Notes: generated from the sequence alone by a model not told the origin. Numbered from the stretch's first letter, positions 10,008 to 22,749 are shown. The stretch is 64,000 nucleotides of DNA from Odontocerum albicorne (GCA_949825065.1 OX463839.1:27575734-27639733), one strand, 5' to 3'. Numbers and translations are program-made.

Positions 10008-10932
10008 CAAAGGTCATCCAGAAACTAAAGTTACAAGGGCTCCTGAGGCAGAGAGAAATGTTTTGTTTCAAAGTTGGTGCACCTGGCGTGTAGGGGGCAT
10101 CCTAACGGCCAGTTTGTTTGGTTTCGCGTGTTTGTCGGCCATTTTGTTCAGTCACAGTAAATTGTTCCGATGGAGAGGTCATCGTGCGCTCCCGCCAACT
10201 CTCGTCCGTGTGAGACCCGCGCGGTCATCCATTTGTTGACTTTGCAGAACAATACCGCCGCGAATATCCATCGGAAGCTCGTGGAAGTTTATGGTAGTGA
10301 TGTGATGAATCGACAACATGTCACGAAGTGGGGTAGGTTGTTCAGAGAAGGCCATACTGATACTCACGACGAGGCAAGGCAGTGATTTCTGACGAATTTG
10401 TGCAAAACATTGAGGAACAAGTGCGAAATGACCGCCGTGTGACGCTTGACGACCTTCACGAAGAATTTTCTTACATTTCTCAAAGTCTCCTTGGTAATAT
10501 TGTGTCGGAAAACTTGGTTACAAGAAGTTGTGTGCGAGATGGGTGCCCAGAATGCTCACACCGGAGCACCGTCAAATTCGCGTGACCGCCGCGCGTGAAT
10601 TTTTAAATCGTATTGCAAAGAAGGGAGAAGTTTTTCTAGACTCTATTGTGACGGGGGATGAGACGTGGGTGTGTCACTTCACCCAAACAATTTTTCAACG
10701 ATCAAAAGGTCGAGGAAGCTGTGAAGAAGTGGCTGAAAGAGCTGGCGGTGGAGGTCTATGACACTGGCATACAAAAGCTGGTGCCCCGACTACAGAAATG
10801 TCTCGATCTCAAAGGCGATTACGTTGAAAAATAGTTTAATATATTTGTGAAGTATCCTGTGAATTTCAATTAAATACAAGCATTTTTCGATCCTATATAA
10901 ATGTTGTAACTTTACTTTCTGGATGACCCTCG
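10008..10932 (+). mobile_element. Mariner deletion derivative with both terminal inverted repeats
   Basis: Flanked by TA at 10006-10007 and 10933-10934. The left end is CAAAGGTCATCCAGAAAC..., the right end in reverse complement is CGAGGGTCATCCAGAAAG..., and both continue into AAAGTTACA, so the terminal repeats are about 28 bp with a few differences. At 925 bp it is shorter than the usual 1.3 kb because of an internal deletion in the transposase. Both ends being present means it could in principle be moved by a transposase from elsewhere. Confidence 0.9.
10170..10834 (+). pseudogene. Mariner transposase pseudogene (frameshifted, catalytic core deleted)
   Basis: Three frames must be joined. 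From 10170, MERSSCAPANSRPCETRAVI... through VTKWGRLFREGHTDTHDEAR is the first helix-turn-helix. From about 10382, VISDEFVQNIEEQVRNDRRV is the second DNA-binding segment. From about 10528, WVPRMLTPEHRQIR leads into IVTGDETWVCHFTQ with the first catalytic aspartate. A deletion then removes the region holding the second and third aspartates, and the frame resumes as FFNDQKVEEAVKKWLKELAV and runs to a stop at 10832-10834. The transposase is certainly inactive. Confidence 0.9.
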
Positions 10933-10934
10933 TA

Positions 10935-11034
10935 TATTCAGTTATTTAGTTAATTCGGTTTATTTTGGATGTTGAATACAATAATGCATAAACATATTGT
11001 ATTACTGTACGAGTATAACAATTTCATTGAATAG
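10935..11034. other. Short unique spacer with a footprint-like word
   Basis: TACGAGTA at 11008-11015. Nothing else. Confidence 0.4.
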
Positions 11035-11440
11035 AGAACGACTTGGCTGACTTATTGCCATGTGCCAATATCTTCCAACCAACCACAAAGATATGACTTC
11101 CGTGGCCTTATTAGTAAGACGCTTGTCTCCCAGCCCGGAGGTTGCGGATTCGATTCCCGTTGAAACTCAGATTTTTTTTAGTCTGGTTTCTACTAAAGAC
11201 CTCTGATATCTTTCTGGTCAGTTGGAAAGTATTGCCATAAGGCAATACACCCATAGTGTTGTACTGTATACAGCGAAAGTGTAATACCATACAAGATGTC
11301 TTAAAGAGGTCTTAAGTGAATGTCAGATTGGGAATGCTTAAAAAACTGGATTTTAATGCTTAAAAAACTGGAACTCGAACCCGCAACCCCAGGGCTGGAT
11401 GACAGGTGTCTTAACTCATAGTCCATGAAGTTCACCATGC
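11035..11440 (-). mobile_element. SINE-A copy, minus strand, split by a nested SINE-A
   Basis: The reversed 3' tail (GCCATGTGCCAATATCTTCC) is at about 11048-11092. The reversed middle resumes at 11293 (GTCTTAAGTGAATGTCAGA), and the reversed tRNA-like head is at 11365-11440 with the B-box complement CTCGAACCCGCAACC. The interval between is a second, plus-strand SINE-A. Confidence 0.8.
11093..11292 (+). mobile_element. SINE-A copy nested inside a minus-strand SINE-A
   Basis: A complete 200-bp tRNA-derived element. The head has an A-box-like TGGCCTTATTAGTAAGACG and a B-box GGATTCGATTCCC. The body contains AGTCTGGTTTCTACTAAAGA, and the LINE-shared tail reads CTGGTCAGTTGGAAAGTATT then CAATACACCC. 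It is bounded by AAGAT at 11088-11092 and 11293-11297, a plausible short target-site duplication. Confidence 0.85.
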
Positions 11441-12699
<1,259 letters not shown>

Positions 12700-13475
12700 C
12701 ATATCTGTGAAATATTTGGAGAGAGGGACAAGGTATTGTGTGAATTTGTAGACTTAGAAATAGCGTGTAATTCTGTAAGAATGGAGACATTGTGGGTAGT
12801 ATTCAAAAGGTACATTGTTAATGATAAATGACTAAGTGCAATGTATATTGTGCATGTGTAAGAGTTAATGAAGAACTTACTGAGTAGTTTAAAATTGCGA
12901 AAGGCGTAAAGCAAGGATGTATGATGTCATCTTGGTTGTTTAATTTATATAAAAACTCATATGTGTGCAGTCTATAAGATGAGATAGGAGAAGTGTAAGA
13001 ATGATTGAAGTAAATGTACGTAGATTTCTGTATGTAGATGATATGGTTATGCTTGCTGAAAATGAAAGCGATTTGAGGAATATAAGTGAGTTGTCTTGTT
13101 AAAGGTTTGAAAATAAATGTAGTGAAATCCTAGATTATGGTTATAGAAATTAGTATGGTGGAAGTGTGTGCGATGTATGGGTTAACTAAGAAAAACTGGA
13201 ACAAGTTAGTTCTGTTATCTTGGCAATATGTTTACGTGTGATACAAGTCAGAAGTGCAAGGTATGCGTAGAAGAGGTAGACCGACAAAAATGTGGCTGAA
13301 CTAAATGGACCATATATTGAAACAAGGTCAAGTCAGAAATATGAATAATAGAAGAATGTGTATGACGAGATGTAGGAATATGGAGGAGGTTAAAGTTGTG
13401 TTATTGTAAAGAAAAGTTTTGAGATCTATTCTCTCTGTCTACCCCGCAAAGGACACGGCGAGATAATATGTATGA
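12700..13475 (+). pseudogene. LINE-B copy with recognisable RT motifs A, B and C
   Basis: The most informative LINE-B relic. Motif A reads LCEFVDLEIACNSV near 12735, motif B KGVKQGCMMSSWLFNLY near 12905-12950, and motif C FLYVDDMVMLAENESDLRN near 13028-13080 (VDD in place of the usual ADD). Downstream, RRRGRPTKMWLN near 13268 and the 3' box CTCTCTGTCTACCCCGCAA lead to a final AATATGTATG. The coding sequence has numerous frameshifts and stops, and most of the thumb is deleted between motif C and the C-terminal box. Confidence 0.8.
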
Positions 13476-14304
13476 AAATCTGTCAAAAAATTTCAACAAA
13501 ATCCAAGGCAAGTTTTATTTGTTAAGAAAGATCTAACTTTGATCTCCAATTTTAGTACTGTTACAAATATTGATTTTAACAATTTGATAAAAAACGATTA
13601 CAATAATTACGATGAAATAAAAATCTTGAAAAAATGGCCAAGAACTGAGGCTACATAAATTTGCTTTGTTTCAATATTTCAGCTTTAGCAAAAATGTTAA
13701 AAATTTTCACAAGGAAAGCTATTTTCCATTTTTATCACGTTCGCATTACGATGTTGATTTTCTTTATGAATTAAGGAAAATATTGAGAAACGGATGCCGG
13801 AGGATTTTTAATCCAACTTCAATACTTACTCCGAATTTTATATTAAGTTTTTGTATGAATAATGAAAAAAATAAGATTAAAATATAACAATACAGTTTGC
13901 GATTCGCAGTAATTAAAAATATTAAAAGATAAATCGTGACTCCAATTTTCAATAAAACGTATTTTTTTGTTTTGACTAAAAAAATCAGTTTGTAGATATC
14001 ACTGCTTCTAGCTTTTTATTAATGTTCATGGACCAGAATTATTTTTTTTTCTCCTCTCAACTGATTTAATAAGTATTTTTTTTTGAAAATTACTCATGAT
14101 TTTTGGAGAAAACTGAACCACTTCACAAGGAAACATGAGTCTCATTGTACCTGTTTTTATTTTAAATCTTTTATCCATTCTATTTTCTTAAACTATGCAT
14201 TTTATTTTATATAACTTGATCCCTACCTACTCGTGTATAAAATTCAAAATAAAATAATTAAAGAAAAAAATCATTGACGTTCAATCCACCCTAATAAATA
14301 ATTT
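13476..14304. other. Unique A+T-rich DNA
   Basis: Short open frames at 13666-13952 on both strands lack any family signature. No gene is called. Confidence 0.4.
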
Positions 14305-15545
14305 GGTAGTAAATTCGATGTATCTATTAAAGTTTTGGAGTGATTAGTGTTCCTTTAGATATCAGATTTTCTTCTAGCCAATGGCCATGTATCAATCTGG
14401 CTTCAGGCCTACATACTCGTATATCACAACGACGGCATTGAGTTGTGTTGTGGATGACATATTGCGGGAATTGGATAGGGGGAAGGTAACTGCTCTGCTT
14501 CTGTTGGGTTGTTATAGGGGTTTTGATACTGTCAATATAGATCTTGTGGTCTTCAAACTATCATTTTTGGGGATTCTCAGAAAACGCATGCCAATGACTT
14601 AAACGCTTTTTAACTGGTTGAAGTCAACGAGTTACCACTAGAGACCAGGCTGGATTACGGGTGTTGTCGCGAGCCGTGATCCTTAAAAATGGATGTCTCC
14701 AAGGGTCAATACTCTTTAGCCTATATACGTCCGATCTTCCATATGTTATAAAAAATTGTGGCCACCACCTGTATGCAGACGGTACTCAATTTATTATTAA
14801 TTTAGAACTGATGAGGTTCACTCTGCCACTCAACACAAAAATTATGATTTTGAGCGGCTGATGATGGTCTGAGAGACATGTGCTTGTCTTAAACCTTTCA
14901 AAGTCGGTCATTATTGTTATAGGTACAAGACAAGTCGAAAAGTTGAAAGAGCGGGTAAATAGTTGCACCTTCAGAAATGCTCATAAATATTACCTTTTAA
15001 ATAGATAGAGATTTTTTTTGTTCTGATTTGGACTCTTCTTCGCTTTCTCTCTTTTTGCTGACGGTGAATCGAGGGTTATGGTAAGTGTGCGCATTTGTGC
15101 GTTATCTTTACATTATTTTTTATTTTAATGCTTATTTATTTTCATCTTTTGTATTGTAGTTTGTATGTGTGAATATCATTTTCCATTTGTGATTTTATTT
15201 TGATAAAATTTGGACATTCTATCAGCTTTTCTCTTTTTGTCGCTGACAGTTAATCTTATGTGGTATTTGTGGGTTTACTTTTTATTTTTTTCTGCCATTT
15301 ATTAATTTTCTGTTTTTTTTTTCGTGGTCTACATGTATAAGGGTATGGGCTGAAAAACATCTGATATCCTTGCGGCCGGGCTCATTCTATATTGATGGGG
15401 TGTATCTCAGCACGGGGAAAGTTACGAGATGAGCTCCGACCCTTTTGATAGCTTCACTCTTAAATATATTTTCTACAATTTATCTTGAGATATATGTAAC
15501 ATATGTATGTGCAATTTCAATAAACCTTTATTTATTTATTTTATT
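14305..15545 (+). pseudogene. Jockey/CR1-type LINE, 5'-truncated, RT pseudogene plus 3' end
   Basis: The frame at 14381-14602 reads YQSGFRP, then TTTALSCVVDDILRELDRGK and FDTVNIDLVVFKLSFLGI, the QSGFRPGHSTTTAL box and motif A region of jockey/CR1 reverse transcriptases (the motif A aspartate in FSKAFD is replaced: CYRGFDTV). A second frame from 14661 has LQGSILFSLYTSDLP (motif B) and LYADGTQF, where the catalytic YADD is mutated to YADG. A long 3' region ends with CAATAAACCTTTATTTATT at 15520-15540. Inside the first box, TACTCGTA at 14414-14421 adds exactly two codons to the conserved spacing. Confidence 0.85.
14414..14421. other. TACTCGTA word interrupting a conserved RT box (putative excision footprint)
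   Basis: The pseudogene reads GFRP-TYSYI-TTTAL where jockey-type proteins have GFRP-GHS-TTTAL. Removing six bases (CTCGTA) restores the three-residue spacing and keeps the frame. This is what insertion of TA plus four bases at a TA would produce. Confidence 0.55.
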
Positions 15546-15689
15546 CTTTGTGAATAAAAAAATTATCCTCGCATGGGTAAGAATTTTTAAGAAAAATAAG
15601 GGTTGGACCGTTTTTACACGTATAAAAGTTGAAATAGTGTTCTACTTAGTAAGGCACTAAGCTGAAAATATTCGGAATAAGGTCTCTAA
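15546..15689. other. Short unique spacer
   Basis: Nothing recognised. Confidence 0.4.
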
Positions 15690-15893
15690 TTTTTTTTTTT
15701 TTTTTTTTTTTTTTACCTGGCAAGTTAATTGCCATGTAGCAATCTCTTCCAACCAACCAAAAATATGTTTTTATAGGCCCTAAGTGTTAACCAGACTTGA
15801 ATCCTATTTAAAAAAATCTGGGTTCCAGCGGGGATCGAACCCGCAACCTCGGGACCGGCAGAGAAGTGTCTAACCATCAGGCCACGGAGGTCG
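15690..15893 (-). mobile_element. SINE-A copy with long poly(A) tail
   Basis: Begins with a pure run of about 25 T (15690-15714), the poly(A) tail on the minus strand. Then come the reversed LINE-shared tail (GCCATGTAGCAATCTCTTCC), the body, the B-box complement GGGATCGAACCCGCAACC and the A-box region ending GGCCACGGAGGTCG. The intact tail and the good match of box B to consensus suggest this is one of the youngest SINE-A insertions here. RNA polymerase III promoter boxes are internal. Confidence 0.92.
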
Positions 15894-18800
15894 TCTTTTT
15901 TTCACAACGGAACAAATTCAAAATATAAGGCTTTAAGTACCTATTAAACAATAATTTAACATTAAAATATCTTATACATTAAAATAGCTTATATTCAATT
16001 CATATTGTTTCTGGCCTTATTTTGTAAGTATCTAAAAAGGATTTTTCCTTTTAAACTCCGGGGCAATCAATTTTTGGTAATAAAATCTAGTTCAAGTTCC
16101 TAACCAAAGAACGAGTACATGTAAGGCAAAAAGTTCTGTAGAACGTACAATTAGAAATACTGAAGTAAAGTTTTTTGGGATAGAAGTAATGCGGTCTGGT
16201 ATTTAATCAATCTTCCCTTTCACTTCATTTGTATCTGTTTTTTTTTTGCATAAATTCCTTCTTAATTTATCATTCAAATAAATCTTTTAAATTGTAAAGA
16301 TGCGGTTAGTGTAAATTAGTAAGCATGTATGATAAAGCATAAATATATAAATCTTTAATATCAAATATTTTTCGCCAAAGAATTACCATTCTTTGAAAAA
16401 AAGATTCATAAATTTGACGTCTTCTCAAAAATCTAAGAAATTATTATGATCGCATCGTTATTTCGAATAATCTAGTGAATTTTTGATGTGTGTATTATAA
16501 TCTCGTAATCAAACATTAGCTTTGCCTAATTTATTAATTGTTGCTTTTTACCCATTTTGAATGAATTAAAATCACTTTTTGAGGTACTTAAATAAATAAA
16601 TGTGAGAAGCAATAACTGAGCATAATAATACCTCAGACAAATAAAAGATCTGAAAGTTAAATAAATGAGTTTTGTGAAACCTGGATAGTACAGTGCCAAC
16701 AAATTAATATAATTCACATTTAGTACATGTTAAAATGAAATAAAGTTCAATATGTTAATTTTTTTGCTAAAATCTTTTTTGCCTGAGCGATTGGAAGAAG
16801 GGAAGTTATCAGGTTATGGTATTATTCAAATATGAAATAAAATAAATGGACATTAAAAGTTCAATTCGTTAGTTTTATCATATAAAGTTAATCATACAAA
16901 TAACATTTTTCATTAAATTTTCAGAACTATTAATTTAAAAAAAAAAACACATTTAAAACAACCATTTTAGTGAAAATATCCGGAAAATTCTCCGATTTAT
17001 TCGAGAATTGACATTTAACATACAACTTTGCAATCTCTCTCGTAAAAAAAAACAATTTTCATATTCAACTCGCTCGTGAAAAAGAAAAACTTTTTAATTT
17101 AAACTTTGCGACACGTGATGTCATTAGCATACGTTAATTTATTGGTTTATATTTTTATTAAAATATGCATAAAAAATCCATCTTTTATTAAATTAAAACA
17201 AAACTTTCCTCGAAATGGGCATGATTAACTCATTTATAAATAATAATTATACAATTGAAGAAGCCTGCATTTTGGTATTGGTTTCCAAAAACAATAAACA
17301 ATTCCTTTTTAATCGAAACATTCTGTAAGTCTATCAAAAAATATGTTTATTTGAAAAAAATAGGGTTTATACTCGTATAATACATAGGCATTAATATTAG
17401 GAAACTCTCATCGATAAAATCTATAGATAAGTATATATTAGCATCAATGTTCATTGTTTAGCATTATGGTGTCCTGCTCCTTTGACATCGAAAAAACTTA
17501 CTTAATAAACTTTTTTGATTATATAGAACTCAGAGTTGTATCAAAAACTTTAAGAACTGGATTAAATTAAGACCAGTTGGGAACAAAAAATTACACTTTC
17601 AACAGTTGAAAGTTAAACAATGAATTATAAAAAGAGACAATATAAAAATTGAAATAAATATTGTGCTACATTAAGTTAATTTGAAAATCTGTCGTTGAAA
17701 TTTTTTCCAAGAATGACTTAAACAATAACAAGACATGGTTGAAAATTAAGTTTTGGGAATTACTACTGTGTAATATAATTTTGATGAGATAACTATGTTT
17801 CAGCATGATCGACAGTGACAGTCCGGACGTCTTTAGGAATCACACGTTCTATGTTCGTGTGCAGATGATTAAACCATGTCTAACAACAACGGTGAATATC
17901 TCAACAATTATTAGTATATGAAAAAAACATCCAACACATAAACCCCATTCTTGGTTACTTTGAAATATCTAAAAATATTAAAATTGTTTGCGCTAGCCAG
18001 TTAAATGGGCATTTGAAAGCTAAATTCCGTTAAAAAATGTTATATATTGACTGACTCCTAGAATGTGACGCGATGTTTATTCAATTATTTGAGAACAGGC
18101 GATATCTGAGCTGGGTCCTTTTCCCATATAAACGTCCAATATAAACTATATTTTGGAAAGAAAATCAGGTCATTGTCAAATTAAAAAAGCTAATTCCTTA
18201 TATGATTGTCAGTATTGAAATTCTTATCCTAGATATCCTTAATATACTTGAAAGGATATTGATAATAACCATTTAGGATATCGATAGTATAAATATGGTT
18301 ATTCAACTTTTTTCTAATTGAAATAATTTCGTTAAATAGCATTTTTTTCGCAAATACCTTCCTCCAAAAAGTATTTTTTTCATATATTTTCGAAAATATT
18401 GGTTAGAAATAATTAACATTGGATTACAAATTATATAAAACATAACGAAATATTGAGAACGAAAAAATACCCGTCTATCGAAGCGGTTTTATTTTTTTAT
18501 TCACATTTTCCATCAATGCCAAATCAATCAATCTCCTTCCTATTTCTCTGTATTTACATTCTTGGCAGGAATTGGAAAAATACACAATAGCAGAAAATGG
18601 AATTTCGCTCTGGCGGATGAACTCATTTGGGCTTGGAGTTTCCGATAGTTATTTTGTAGATTTGGGATTTCGTAATTCGCATTTACATATTTTTTTGAAG
18701 ATATGTTTTGAGATATACAACAAACTTCTTTTCTCAAAATTAGTATCTTTTTTATATACTAAAAATATAAGCATTTCCTTTACAATGAAATTGTAAAAAA

Positions 18801-20030
18801 CTTTTAACATTCAAATATTTCGTTTCCAAGGTTACTGATGTCATTTTATTTCTGTGAAATCCACGATGGTAATGCAATCGTTGAAATTAATTGCAATAGT
18901 AACTTGAGTTAGAAAAATAGAGAATATCCAATAAATTTAGCTTTTCATATAAAATTATCTTCATGATTTTGAATTTTAAGTTCTGTTTAAGTATGAAAGT
19001 GTTCAAAACGTTTATCATTTGCGCAAATTTTTAGAAATAGAGCTTTTACAAGAAAATTAAACAATTTAACAAAAACGCCTCCTGAAGACGTAACTCTTGT
19101 TTGATATTTTTTCAAATATACGAGTAGCACAAAAAACATGCATCTATAACTTTTTACTTATAAGATTCAATGAATTTATAAATGCAATATTTTTTTCCTA
19201 GAAAATCTAAAAGAAATGTTTCAAGTCAAAAATGAGAAGACTGTAACTGAAATATATCCAAAATACCATTAAAAAAACCTTAAAACATCAATTTTGAATC
19301 TTGTATCCTGATGACTAACTCTTCCGGGCATTTGTCAAAAGTACTATTCGTATTTGCAGTTACAATATGTTAGTTATGGGCGAAACACAGTCGACTCGTC
19401 TTCCTTCCTCTCGTGTGACAGTTATGCATTCGTACATTTCATTAAAAAAAACTAGATTCAACCAAACTAAAAAGGAATAAAATTGGAAATGGACTTTCTC
19501 GAAGAGTTTTTATAATTTCATTTCTTCTACGAAAGAAAATCGAAAACGAAATAAAAAACGATATTTTTGTTAACATTTTTTTTTCAATACGTGTTAATAA
19601 ATATTTGAATACAAATTTCTTATTATATTCCAGAATCATATACAACACAATGTCTGTAATTTATTATTACTATAATTTATTATTACTAATGCTTTTTGTA
19701 TCTTCATGTTAGTTTAAGATAAAGTTTTGTATTATTTGTCAATAATTTTAAGTACTTGTATAACCTGTCACATGTTCATATGTATATAAAGACACTGTTG
19801 TGTCGTTAATTAAATAAATAAATAAATGTATTTACGCCCAACAAACGTTTATAAACTTTGAAGATGAATACTAAGAAATAATATTATACTAAAGGATCGT
19901 GGAAACCAATACCTGCAGAAAAAATAGACAGTATTACTCATTTTAAAAACGACATAAAAATGCGAAGTTTGGCATGGATATACCATTTTTGCAGATCTTA
20001 GTCCACATGATCAACTAAGATATTTATTAT
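15894..20030. other. 4.1 kb of unique A+T-rich DNA
   Basis: I see no gene, no LINE or SINE signature and no tandem array. TACTCGTA at 17370-17377 and TACGAGTA at 19119-19126. A (TAAA)n-like tail near 19810-19830 after CACATGTTCATATGTATATA may mark the 3' end of an old LINE. Short frames at 16526-16717 and 18540-18796 lack signatures. Confidence 0.4.
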
Positions 20031-20035
20031 ATTGT

Positions 20036-20215
20036 AGTACACTTTCGTTTTGTATAATACCTGGAAGACTTCTTGCTTTATGACAATCTCTTCTTACCGA
20101 TCAGAACGAAATAACCAGATTAGATTTTTTAAACTCAAGGTTTTCACGGGAATCGAACCTGCAAATTCAAACACCTGTCTTGCAGCCTTTCCAAAATGCT
20201 GGTCTTCCAACCCTA
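20036..20215 (-). mobile_element. SINE-A copy, minus strand
   Basis: Reversed tail TGACAATCTCTTCTTACCGA, body, and reversed head with B-box complement GGGAATCGAACCTGC and AACACCTGTCTTGCAG. It stands next to a plus-strand SINE-A remnant. Confidence 0.75.
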
Positions 20216-20244
20216 CCCATGAGGAGACCATAAAACACGATCTC

Positions 20245-20335
20245 CATGACCTAGTTGGCTGGAAGAGATTGTCATATGTCAATAAGCTCACCAAGTTAAC
20301 AGTTTACAACTAAAATGTAATGCAATACAATACGA
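20245..20335 (+). mobile_element. SINE-A copy with internal deletion
   Basis: The head GATCTCCATGACCTAGTTGG is joined directly to the tail CTGGAAGAGATTGTCATATG followed by CAATAAGCTCACC, so the B-box and body are missing. Confidence 0.7.
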
Positions 20336-20371
20336 AAGAAGGCCATTTGCCGAATCGAAATAGAGCATTTT

Positions 20372-20560
20372 CGATTATGCGTATCAATATATTACGAGAG
20401 TGGTAGTGCAGGGAAACTAAGAGGAAATACTGAGTGATTGATTGGCAAAGGAAAAGTGTGGCAGGGAGACTTAATTGTCGTATCAATATATTACGATTAT
20501 GCGTATCAATATATTACGAGAGTGGTAGTGCAGGGATTGATTGGCAAATAAAAAAAAATG
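20372..20560. repeat. Direct duplication of a ~45-bp segment, spacing 122 bp
   Basis: CGATTATGCGTATCAATATA ... GGTAGTGCAGGGA occurs at 20372 and 20494. GATTGATTGGCAAA follows both with different spacing, and a third partial copy (GTATCAATATATTACG) is at 20480. A rearranged local duplication. Confidence 0.85.
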
Positions 20561-21295
20561 CAGAAAATTTAAGCCATACATATGTTAGTTCTTTGGCGAA
20601 CCGAGGAAGCAAATCTGGTATACCTCAAAATGCAGAAAACAAAGTAAGTTAATTTTATTAGTTTGCATCGTAGAAAATTAAGAAGTAGTTTAAATTAACT
20701 AAGGTAACAAGGCGAAAGAATGCAAACTAAAATAATTTAGCTTTAGAAACATGACCTGTGATATAAATAACTTTCTTTCTCTTACTGTGCTATATACGAG
20801 TATGTGCTCGTATGTTAAGGTAAAAGTTTCCCTTTACCGTTCTGTAAATTAACAAGTAAATACTCTCCTCTTTATTTGTAAAAGCGTAAAAATAAACTCA
20901 CGAATGCTTGTTTGCTCATTTAAAACGCTTTTAATCGCTAGGTAAAGAGATGACTTAAACATGTAGCTGTTTTCAAAAATAAAAATATAAAATTAACTGA
21001 ATCTCATGGGTACCTGTGTAAGGCCAAAAAAATTATTTTATATTAAGAGCTCCAATGCACAAGACAACGTATATACATGTAGAGAAAATGAAATAAGAGA
21101 ATAGTTCGTAATAACCACTAACTGGCCGTGCTAGAAAATCGTGTAAGTGACAATGAAATTCATAACAAATTGAGTGCAAAATAAATATTTACCTATAGTT
21201 TGAATAATTATGTAATTACTATGAATAATTTGATTTAATAAAACGAATACGTCACATTTATTTTGCTAAACTTAAAAAAAACACTGAGTTGTAAT
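20561..21295. other. Unique A+T-rich DNA
   Basis: TACGAGTA at 20795-20802, followed closely by TGCTCGTA (one mismatch to the complement). No gene seen. Confidence 0.4.
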
Positions 21296-21460
21296 TAATA
21301 ATGACCTTCCTGGCCTAGTTGATAAGTAGCCTTTTTTAAAACCCGAGGGTTGAGGGTTTTATTCCGATAGGTACTATTAAAAAAAAAATATTTTTTTCGC
21401 TTTAGACTTGTTAAACATATCTCTCGTTGGTTGAAAGAGATTACACATTTTTTCTATACA
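21296..21460 (+). mobile_element. SINE-A copy, decayed
   Basis: Head ATGACCTTCCTGGCCTAGTT, a degenerate B-box (GAGGGTTTTATTCC), an A/T-rich body and tail CTCGTTGGTTGAAAGAGATT. Confidence 0.75.
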
Positions 21461-22194
21461 TTATTTTGTGTATATATTTTCAGTTACAAAAATATAGTTA
21501 AAACACTGTTTATTCTCAATAACAAAATACAATTTAAACGTAGTTCATTTATTACAAAATACAGTTGAAACATAATTCATTTCATAACGAAAAATATCTT
21601 AAAATAGAGAGGAATGACTTTCATAATAATCGACAGAAAAAAAAGAACAGAGGAAGCAAAACAAAAAATTGTTACTCAAATTTATTCGCATAATTTGATT
21701 CTGAGCAATTTGGAAACGAAAATTTTCAATACACGTCCTTCGACGTGATAATAATTGGCATAATTTGCGTTTGCATTAGGAAGTCTTCATTTTGGTCCAC
21801 GTACCCCGATATGAAATGTAAATTCACTCCATTATCTATTTTCGCACTGAATTTTGCTGAAAGAAATGAGATGTTGACACAGTAATTTCACCTCTTTTTG
21901 TCGTCGGCCGCATGCTTTGGATGTCGCAAAATGCCTCGTTATGCAAAAACGCGTGAATATATTTCGCTGAAAATGCTTTCTACACGTGGAATTTATCTGC
22001 TGCAAATCTGAAAAGATTTGTCAAAATACGATCTTTTCATTTTTAGTGCAAATATGTAAACATTCAATTCATTGTTAAGAAAGATCAATGAGAAACAGGA
22101 ATAATATTAATGGGAATGCTAAGCAAAATGAAAATATTGCCATTTTGAAGTACAGTTTTAAGTGGATTAATTTTAGCTGCTTTCAATATTATCG
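21461..22194. other. Unique DNA; 21720-22010 less A+T-rich
   Basis: No coding signature. The 21720-22010 block is relatively complex and free of known repeats, so it is a possible conserved non-coding sequence. The left arm of a 20-bp inverted repeat lies at 21793-21812. Confidence 0.3.
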
Positions 22195-22749
22195 TTTTTG
22201 GTTCGGGTTTCGATTCGATTCTCGATGGAACTCGAACAAACATTTCTTGTCTGGTTTTACACATGTTACATAAGAAGCCTTGTTAATTTTTTTCTAGTTT
22301 GTCGAATTAAATTGCCAGATTGCGATGAAACTTATGACTATTAAAGCACAAATCCACACTGGAATTGTTCTCCTAGAAATCAGGAGAAATTTTGGAAGCA
22401 ATGCTAATAGATCCAACCAATTGAATAACCCAAGACATCCTTTGCATAACCGCCAGCTCTCAGCCCCTATTTTGAAATCCAGGCATAGCTTCATAAGAGT
22501 CACTTAGCCTCCAGAGGCTATGGTGGTTGTACTATTGCTAGGATGATAATCGAGTCAATAATTTCCGAAGGGATCTCCACTCAACTCTATATCGGTTCAT
22601 ATTCGAACCGATTAGCTACTTCGATCTAGTGGCGTCAAAGAATAGTTTTGCTGCATTCGAAAATTTCAGTGAAAGTAATGTTAACTTGGTAGACTGTTTA
22701 AACTCCAGGCCTTAAGCCGCTTTGTAAGTATATCGGGGTACGTGGACCA
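21793..22749. repeat. Perfect 20-bp inverted repeats 957 bp apart end to end
   Basis: TGGTCCACGTACCCCGATAT at 21793-21812 and its exact reverse complement at 22730-22749. They could be terminal inverted repeats of a small DNA transposon. No matching target-site duplication is visible and no transposase is found inside. A SINE-A scrap lies within. Confidence 0.6.
22195..22280 (+). mobile_element. SINE-A fragment
   Basis: A B-box-like GTTTCGATTCGATTCTCG followed by TGGAAC and TCTTGTCTGGTTTTACA. Both ends are lost. Confidence 0.45.

Noticed and set aside
15840..15893. Possible tRNA genes at this and the other box A/B sites
   Set aside because: Box spacing is right, but the sequences cannot fold a full cloverleaf with an acceptor stem, and each is followed by SINE body and tail.
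22294..22507. Overlapping frames of 60-70 codons on both strands
   Set aside because: Neither translation matches a family and the start contexts are unremarkable. The GC-richer block is noted, but no gene is called.
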